The notes under the pieces are model-generated. The model was not told the origin of the DNA. It worked only from the letters and a program-made list of their open reading frames with translations, and did no database searches. A stretch of 64,000 nucleotides of DNA from Phoebastria nigripes (taxonomy: Eukaryota; Chordata; Aves; Procellariiformes; Diomedeidae), in contig JAYKAV010002780.1 in NCBI GenBank assembly GCA_035582835.1, positions 430,153-494,152 on the forward strand, given 5' to 3'. Shown piece by piece: positions 13,401-22,400 of the stretch. The translations under genes and the position numbers were made by a program. Positions within the stretch are counted from its first letter, which is position 1. Every line of letters starts with the position of its first letter.

Positions 13401-16400
13401 TGTAGATTACCTGAAAAAGGAGATTTTTGTCCTATTTCTGATACTGACTTTGTGATTCTGCCCTTCTTTACATCAGTTTTGGGCCCCTCACTACAAGAAG
13501 GACATTGAGGTGCTGGAGCGTGTCCAGGGGAGGGCAACGAAGCTGGTGAAGGGTCTGGAGAACAAGTCTTATGAGGAGCGGCTGAGGGAACTGGGACTGT
13601 TTAGTCTGGAGAAGAGGAGGCTCAGGGGAGACCTTATCAGTCTGAAAGGAGGTTGCAGCGAGGTGGGTGTTGGTCTCTTCTGCCAAGCAACTAGCGATAG
13701 GACGAGAGGAAAAGGCCTCAAGTTGCGCCAGGGGAGGTTTAGATTGGACATTAGGAAAAATTTCTTTACTGAAAGAGTGGTTAANCATTGGAACAGGCTG
13801 CCCAGGGAAGTGGTNGAGTCACCATCCCTGGAAGTATTTAAAAGACGTGTAGATGAGGCGCTTAGGGACATGGTTTAGTGGGCATGGTGGTGTTGGGTTG
13901 ANGGTTGGACTTGATGATCTAGAGGTCTTTTCCAACCTTAATGATTCTATGATTCTATGATTCTATGATTCTAAGATTTCAGCTTGGAGACCAGATAGAT
14001 AAATGGCAAAGAAAAAGATGTTCACTCAACAGAAAGATTTTCTGGAGTAGGTGGAGAAACCATCTTGCTTGACAGGGATGATAAACTTAAGTCTCAAATT
14101 CCCCAACCTTCATTTCAAAAAGTCTTTTAATGAGGAACTGGGAAAGGCAGCATTGTACCATGGGCAGAAACATTACCCCTTCCCAAAGTCTGAACAACAC
14201 AACAAGACATGCTCGCAGAGAACAGAGGCAGCTCTGCAAAATAAAAGGCAGCAGCTAAGAAAATCTACATCCAAACACAAGGAGTCCTGCTGAGTCCACT
14301 GATTCTGTCAGAAGGATCTTTCTCATTTCCTCCTGATCCTGTTGGAAAAGTAAATCCCATCTTCTGATCTGGCTAGACTTCTGATCATCCACAGAGAGAA
14401 AAACTAGATCTGTATGATGAAAATCCTGGTACATTCTCAATCAAAACTTGAGCTGGTAACTTCTGCCATGTACCTAATTAACAGTTAATAATTTCTAAAG
14501 TCCAAACAATGTCACTCCTGGGGAAGCAAAGCCCAGAAACTCCTTTGGGCATCTACACACCTCTGTACCAAGCCAAAGGATGCTGATCTGGCACTATGCA
14601 GAATAACCCATTCCTTTTTTAGCTACTTAATAAACCTCAGAGCTTGTCTTCCTCAGATTTCTGTATAGTTGTAAATATTTTCTGAACCAATAAATCTCAA
14701 TCCTTGTAAGAAGTTCTCAGTGGGTATGTCTGTTAGGCGGGTTTCATCTGACCACTTTTCACCAAGTCTACTCAGTCACAGCTTAAACACAAGTGTGTGA
14801 GTCGTCCTATTGATGACTCACCAACTCAAGTCAATGGGACCATTTGCATGCTTAAGCCTAAAACAGATTATGTGCTCTGTTAATTCAGGTCTCAAAAAGG
14901 AAGCTTCCTCTGTACAAAAAGGAATGTAGAGACTGAATAGTGGGAGAAGGAAAAAAAAAAAAAGCTTTGGGTGTTTTGTGGCTGCCAGATGGATTTAGAA
15001 AATGAATAAACAAATTCCATGTTACTGTACAATGGCAGAAAGGACCTCAACAGAGATAGAGGAAATAGCCTATCTTACTGAAGAGAGAGGAGAAAAAGCA
15101 GGGTTCCCAGGCCAGTTTTACCTAGGTAAACAACATGGAGGGGAGAAACATGGGGAGGGGTATCTTCTTTCTTTCTAGTCTGCCATAATTTTGCGTAAGA
15201 CCTGAATCTACATTATTTCAGGAAAAACTTCAAATTTTGATGAGCAAGGCACTTTCACTCTTTCTCTGATTAGGAAAGATGGAGTTTCCGCACGGCTGTT
15301 CTCATGGTTTGAGAAAATCAGCACACTGCTACCTTTCCTGATGAAGTCAGCAAAAATCCCATTAGCAGAAGAGGTGAGAAAGACAGTACAGGGGAACCTC
15401 TTTTATGATGTTTTTTAATGTTAAACTTTGCTAAATCCATTGTGTGTAAGCAAATTCCAGATGGCTGCTAAAAGAAAAACCCCAAAAGATTGTTTTCCTG
15501 CTTCGGTATTGAAGTGGAAAGGAGATTTAACTGCAGAACCCATGCTGATGGTGCTACGTGGCTTAGCGAGGCAAAAAGAAGTCTATGTTAACCAACCTGG
15601 GTGCAGTAAAAAATAAGCAGGTAATAGGAAAACCTCCTTATTTTAGCTTGAATTTTTACAAAGGATAAAGAAAATACTCATTCCTACCACAAGGAACCTC
15701 TTCATTCCCGTTCTGTCATTTCCTTTTATATGTCTCTTTTATTGGCCTGCATTTCATGACAGTCATTACCACAGCACACAAGCTCCTGCCTATATACTAC
15801 TGGTGACATGCAATCTTACGAAGACTGAGTACTACATAAAAAACACAAGGCCATATCACTAGAAGACTGTAAGCGTCTCTATGAGCTCACCAGTTGTTGC
15901 GTAGACTGTGTATTTTACAGAGGCAATTATATTTTCATTTTCTTGAGTTTCACACTGGAAAGTAACCGAATGGGTATCTCTGCAAACTTCCATAATAGCT
16001 GAATCATTGGGAAGAATGTGTGCTGTCTAGCCACATAGAAAAGAAAAGGGAAAAAAAAAAAGGGTTTGTATTTTTTCAAATAGATCTGCAAAGATGAATT
16101 GCATTGTGTCAGATGCACAGAAAAGTGCTTATTCTACTCCAACAGTTTTCAACCCGTCAGGACCTCTTGGCCTCTGGGAAAATTCCTCCCATCTCTTCAG
16201 CACCTCCTTCTTGAACAACTGGGAAGGGCAACGTGGTTGTGACTTGCTGACATGTGTGCACTCACCAGCCACTATGCCCCATTTTTCTGAAATAACAGTA
16301 AACATTACTCTCTAAAATTATTGTTTCCCTCACATAAACAGGAAATTGAAGCTGCATAAAGGAGCAAAGCCATGCGAGTCCTTGTATTAGCAACTCACCA

Positions 16401-19400
16401 GTGAGAAATCAGGGCTTATTTGCATTATGATAGCAAAGGAAATAATCTGCCCAGAAGTCTGTACAATTCAGGTGGAGCATGTGGTAAATACATGCAGTAT
16501 GCAATTTTTCTGCACAAAGTGGGGTTCAATTACTCACCTTATTTGGAATTAACATCTTCCAAACGTATTTAAATCGATTTTCAGGATGTATATAAATACA
16601 AGGCATCTTCACACAGGCAAGGCCCTCAGAAATTGGTATTCCCCCTATAGGAGGAATTTTTAATAGGTACATCATCAACTATATGAAACATCTCTGTATA
16701 GATCATAAAGCTCATAATTCTTCAAACCACAGAATGTTAATTGGAAATTATCCTTTCCCTTAAAATTACTTCAAATACTTTTTGCTTGGTCTAATGTCTG
16801 GAATGAAGCACATAGCAGAAAAACGGTATTTTACAGGGACTTGAAATCAAGCGCACATCAGTACAGAAATGAGATCTGAAACATACTGGATTGCTTAACA
16901 GGGTAATTGGAGGGTGGAATGCAATCACTTCATTCCACTTCCACCACACTAACAGAGAATAAGGATGTTTCCTTCAAATCAACTTATTTGCTCTAGATTA
17001 CTGTATCACAGTGTTCCACTTACACCCACAGTCTACTGGCCCCCGGCATTCCTCCACACGGACAATACATTTTGCTTCAGTCCCAGGGCATCCACTGGTT
17101 AACAGAACTTCTCGAATGCCAATCCCTTTGGGGGAAAAAAAAATCTTTCACTCTGCATTTCTTCATTTCGTTCAAACTCTGTTTTTGCTTTCTCTTTCTT
17201 TATCCTGGATGTTAATACAACGTATCTACCAAATACCAGGCAAAACAGATCTCAGAGTGCCTGCTAAAGCTATCCCATGTTAGTATCTAAGATTTCAAGA
17301 CAACATCTACTTCTGTCAGACTCTGCACCAAAAGAGCCAGATTCTTAGAATCATCATGTGTCAGAAAAAGAATTCACAATGAATTCAAAACTTTTCTTAC
17401 AGAAAAAGAAATTGAAATGAAACTAATGTATGTTCTGCAAAACAGTTAATTCTCTTTAAATATCAAAGCATTCAGGCTCCTGGCCTTTAAATGCTCAAAT
17501 CAGATGGCACAGAGAATCCTGTACAGACTGCCAACTCAGTCTGCCTCCAGTCTTGTGACTGTCTGAGCGTCTTCAACTCCCACCAAGGTCAACAGAAACT
17601 GGAGGCTCTAAAAACCTCCTGGCACTGGGGTTGGGGAGTCTGAAGTTCCCTAATAGTGACCAACAATGAGTGATACACGAACACCACCAACAGCCTCCAA
17701 AATGAAGCCTCTCAGAGCACAGAGGCTGGTGGTCAGTAACATAGGGCTTCTCATGAGAAACAGGTGAAATCAGGTGTTGACCACCAGGACTCCACCTGCA
17801 ACATGGNGGGTCCTACTGAAGACAAAGAAAAGGAGATAACCTATCACAAATGTGTAAAGTTAAGGAAAATTCCCACACGATGTTTAAGGAAGAAAAAAAA
17901 ATGTTCACTCTCACTATCAGGATTTCAATGGGAACATCCTCATTTTAACAATTACAAACAAATTCAAAACAAGTGCTATAATTGTTTTTGCCAAACAGTG
18001 TGTACACAGTTCATTGGAATGACGTAGCTTGTGGGGGAGGCAGGAATAAGATGTTTAGGCCCAGTAAACACTGAAGGTTTTGCCATTTTTCCAGAAGCAT
18101 TTTGTTTACTAATAGGCAAGGAAAGAGGAGAGTTAAACTCCCCTTGCAGTAGAATAATAAATAGGAAATTGGTTTGAATATTGCATTTATGATGCATCTG
18201 CCTTCCTTAAATGTGTATTGCATAAACCAATGGATTTCAGAATGTTTCAGAGATGTCATGTAACTTGTGAAACAGTACTTCAAGTGACAGAGGGAGACAA
18301 CACCACTTACTGAAAATGACACAAAACAAGGATCGTTCTCCACTCCAAAGAATGTCTCAACTTGAGGATGCAGAGACAGAGGTGTAAATGGCAGTGAACT
18401 GACACTTTTATTAAAGGCATTCCTCTTTCTTCAGTGCCATGTAGTTTTTTTAGCTAACAAAAAAGACAGGAAACCTATGAAAACCCAAAAGGCTGGCTTG
18501 ATAAAATCTGCATGCTGGGCTAACTGTAGTCACATTCATCAGGAAAAATCTCACCGTGTCTTACCTACGGGAATATTAAAATTTGGGAAATATATCACAC
18601 TCAAANGGTTGATGAAAAAAGCTCTTTTAATTAGATCTGCAAGTTCTTTTGGTACTCCTCTGCCTCTTCCTTTTGGACAGCTTTTTCTTTCATACCCATG
18701 TTTCCTTTCCCCATCTCTTCTTAGTAGCTGCCAATGCTGATGAAATTAATCTGAGATGCTCTAACAAACAAAGTCTTAACTTCAACAAGTCATACAAGTT
18801 AACCTAACAGAAAACTGGCCACAATGCAGTAAAATAAATTACCAGAATGAAATTCACCCTAGAGAAATGTAAATTCTCTAGGTGGATGGGTGGATGGGTG
18901 AATGGTGGAGGGAGGGGGGTGAAGAGGGATGATCCACAAAGAACTGAATACTTAGCAATACAAAACCAGCAGTTATGAGAGAAATTTAGAGGTAAGAGTG
19001 GCCAAAATAATTAGACCACAAAGAGACTAAGGCAAATTTGAGGCAGGTATGACAAGACATCATTAACATATGCTTTAATTATGCTTTAATGCCTCTGTAA
19101 ACCTGGACTATGAATAGAGGAGCAATAGATCTGAGCCACAGCATTATGGGGAAAAAATAAAGAAAATTGAGTCAGTTCAGAAAGCAAGAAATATAAATAG
19201 ATAGATGAATCTAGGGAATAAGAAGGAATATGAAGGAGACAAAGAGCTTACAGCTTTACTGGAAGAAGCAAGAAGCTACCTTTCAGCCTTTTAACATGCG
19301 TTGAACAGCCTAGACTAGAATGAAGGCTACAAACATGATCCGAACTCCAGCTATGAGATGATGCCTTTTTTGTTAGCGCTTCCCTTCCCTGATTCTTCAG

Positions 19401-22400
19401 TAAGACTATATAATTTTCAGTATTAAACGGGTTAAACATTTGTATTGGGTCTGGCTGGGATGGAATTAACTTTCCCCATAGGAGCCCTCATAGTGCTGTG
19501 CTCTGTAGTTGTAGCTGGAATGGTGTTGATAACACACCAATGTTTTGACTACTGCTGAGCAGTGCTCCCACAGCATCCAGCAGGCTGTCTTTTCACACCC
19601 CCAAAGGCCAGTAGGCTGGGGGGTGGGCAAAAGGCTGGAAGGGGACACAGCCTGAACAGCTGACCCAAACTGACCAAAGGGATATTCCATACCATATGAC
19701 ATTGTGCTCAGCAATAAAAGTTAAGAGAAGGGGGGGGGGGGGCATTTTTATTAAGGTGTTTGTCCCCCGAAGCAACCGCTATGCATACTGAGGCCCTACT
19801 TCCCAGAAAGTGGCTGGACATCACCTGCTGATGGGAAGTAGAGAATAATTTTGTCTGTTTGTTTCCTTTGCTTCTGTGCATGGCCTTTGCTTTTCTTTAT
19901 TAAACTGCCTTTATCTCGACCCATGAGTTTTTCATCTTCTTTTTTCCCCCTGTCCCGCTGAGGAGGGGAGTGATAGAGTGGCTTGGTGGGCACCTGGCAG
20001 CCAGCCAAGGTTAACCCACGCAACATTAACTCTGAGGGATGAAAGATAAAACTGAGACAAAATTTAGTGAAATTCCCTGGAAATACCGAACATTTGAGAT
20101 ANCTGCTAGAGGGATGGGACATAAGGAACAGTTTCTTACTATCCAAAAGATGTGTGCTTCAGAGCAAGTGAGGTTATTAAGAGTATGGGGATACATATAC
20201 GGCATCAGTATATGGAACATATAAGCAGATTTGAAATTATGAAGTGAAGAAAGAGAAATATTGAAGTATGTAGAAGCAAAAAAAAATCTCTTAAACCCAT
20301 AATGTCTGGAATCAAGGAAGCTCTGTCATTGGAAATATGAAAAAGTGGCTGGAAAAAATAAAAAGGCATACTTTAGAAAACATCAGACTGATGGGGGCAA
20401 AAACTCATCTCTCTTTTTTCTGTGGTCTTAGGAGAAGCTGAATTTGTTCAGAAAAAAATTAATAGCATTTCTGATTCAAGACTGCTTCCTAAGCAATATA
20501 ATTACGACCTCACAGCAGTTTCTATCATCACCCCAAATGCAGAGATGTCTTCTTAAAGCTCATCTCATTTTTCCTCTCTCCCTTCCTACTCCAGAATGAT
20601 ACCTCTCCTCTCCATTGCACAATTTATAAATTGTATAAATGTGGAATACAGAACAGGCTACTGCAGGCAAGCAATTTTTTGGCAATATTGTATGTGGGAA
20701 GACATCTGTGAGAAGCATCAGAAGATCTTTCATCTTCTGAACATCTCACAGATGTTCACAAATAGCGAAAATTGTTACTTTGGGGAAGGCAGCTCATGTG
20801 CCAATAAACGTAGGGAACTCGTTTAAAATAGGAGCTCGCAGGCTGTGAAATTAATAAAACAACAGATCTGACCTAAACTCCTAATGACAATCAGCCTGAT
20901 TGTTTTTGTTAATTATAGTTATTGGCAATTGAAATCAATGAAAGGTGAACAAGGGCAAGCAAATTACAACTGCTAAATTGCTACAGTTAGCACTTTTTTT
21001 TTCCAAACACAAATGACAATATGTTTTATTCATCTGCTTTGCTACTTACCACATGTAACTGTGCATACTCCAAATTCTACTTCCGTGGACACAGTGGCAT
21101 TCAGACCTGAACACAAAGTCTAAAGTTACATCTCTCATACAATGACAGGGGTGAAAATGCGCAATTAACAGGAAACTCACTCCTGGAAATCTTTACTACT
21201 TTTTAATTGAAATGTGAAATTTGCCAACATTTTTGCTTTCACTAACTAAACCAGAAAAACAAGACATTTATGAAAAATTTATCATAAAATCCAGTGTGAA
21301 TAGCATTCATGTTTAAACCTTAAGATGATTCTTTAAAAGGAAAAAAATGTGTTTTTCTTATAAACCAGCCTATGATGTTAAATTAGCCTACTGAATGCTC
21401 TGGGAAGTGCAGTGTCTAGGTTCTATGCAAATGATAGGTCTTCCCTGAAAAGAGTTAAGAAAAATTTTCATTAAACAATATTCAGTTAACGCATTTCCTT
21501 GTTCTTTCTGGCTAACGTACGCCTTCCCACATGATTTTTTCCCCATCACACTTCAAGGTCAGGTTTAGACAGCCAGCACAAAGATGAGTCAACCAGGTAC
21601 AGTATTTTAATTAGGTACTGGGGTTTTAATCACTGTGATTGGGTTCCTTCCATTTTTTAATGGTACTTTGAGGTTACAGAATGGGTTTCACAGAATGTAC
21701 AAAAGCAAAAGGTTCTCATCTCCATCTGGGATTCAAATCTGGATTATATATTTTATTCCTAATAGCATGCAATTTGAATGTTTGTTTATAAGGATACTGA
21801 GATACAGTAACTGTGCCATAGAGAAACTAACTTAGTGAAGCTCCTTTGGAAATTATTCATTAAACAAGCAATAGGTCTTTTCAATTCTTCTAAATGCAAA
21901 GAGAAAGTCACTATGACTGTTTTTACAAGTCTACACTGCCAGTCCCGCCTACTCAGATTATTTTTTTTCTGATAACAAATACTTACCAATGTAAAGTTTG
22001 CTTTCACTGTCTCTCAGGTTTTTATATTCAAGATTTATGTTTACAAAATGTTATTTCTGTGCAGCAATGCAAGTTTATATATCACTTCTTGCTACTAAAT
22101 CTCTGAGTAACGTTTACATTTTTCACACACTACCCAAAATTTTAAATTTCTCAGGTTGAAAGGAACAGATCCATTTCTCTTGCAGTCAGTGATATACAAA
22201 TATAAAACCTTTATTCCTCCATTGTAAAGGATTTACACTACAGCAGCACGGTGCATTCTCCACAATGATACACTGATACTGAACTCTTTTTCCCAACATT
22301 ATAAATGAGCCACCAAAATCTTATTCTGCTGTTATCTCTAACTGTCTCTATGGTTTTGACATTTACTTCAGCATATAAGCTGTGCTTGTCAGAACAGTAT

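Larger units (their letters stand above)
7975..15890 (-). other. SPACA1 intron 5
   Basis: A 7.9-kb intron bounded by the G|GTGAGC donor (15890) and the TTCTTCAG acceptor (7975). It holds the CR1 copy, the LTR-like patch and an ancient palindrome, and 12 of the isolated single Ns. I found no extra exon resembling SPACA1. Confidence 0.85.

Noticed and set aside
13510..13878. 122-aa frame resembling a protein
   Set aside because: It is the end of the CR1 reverse-transcriptase frame read through the 3' region of a truncated LINE copy.
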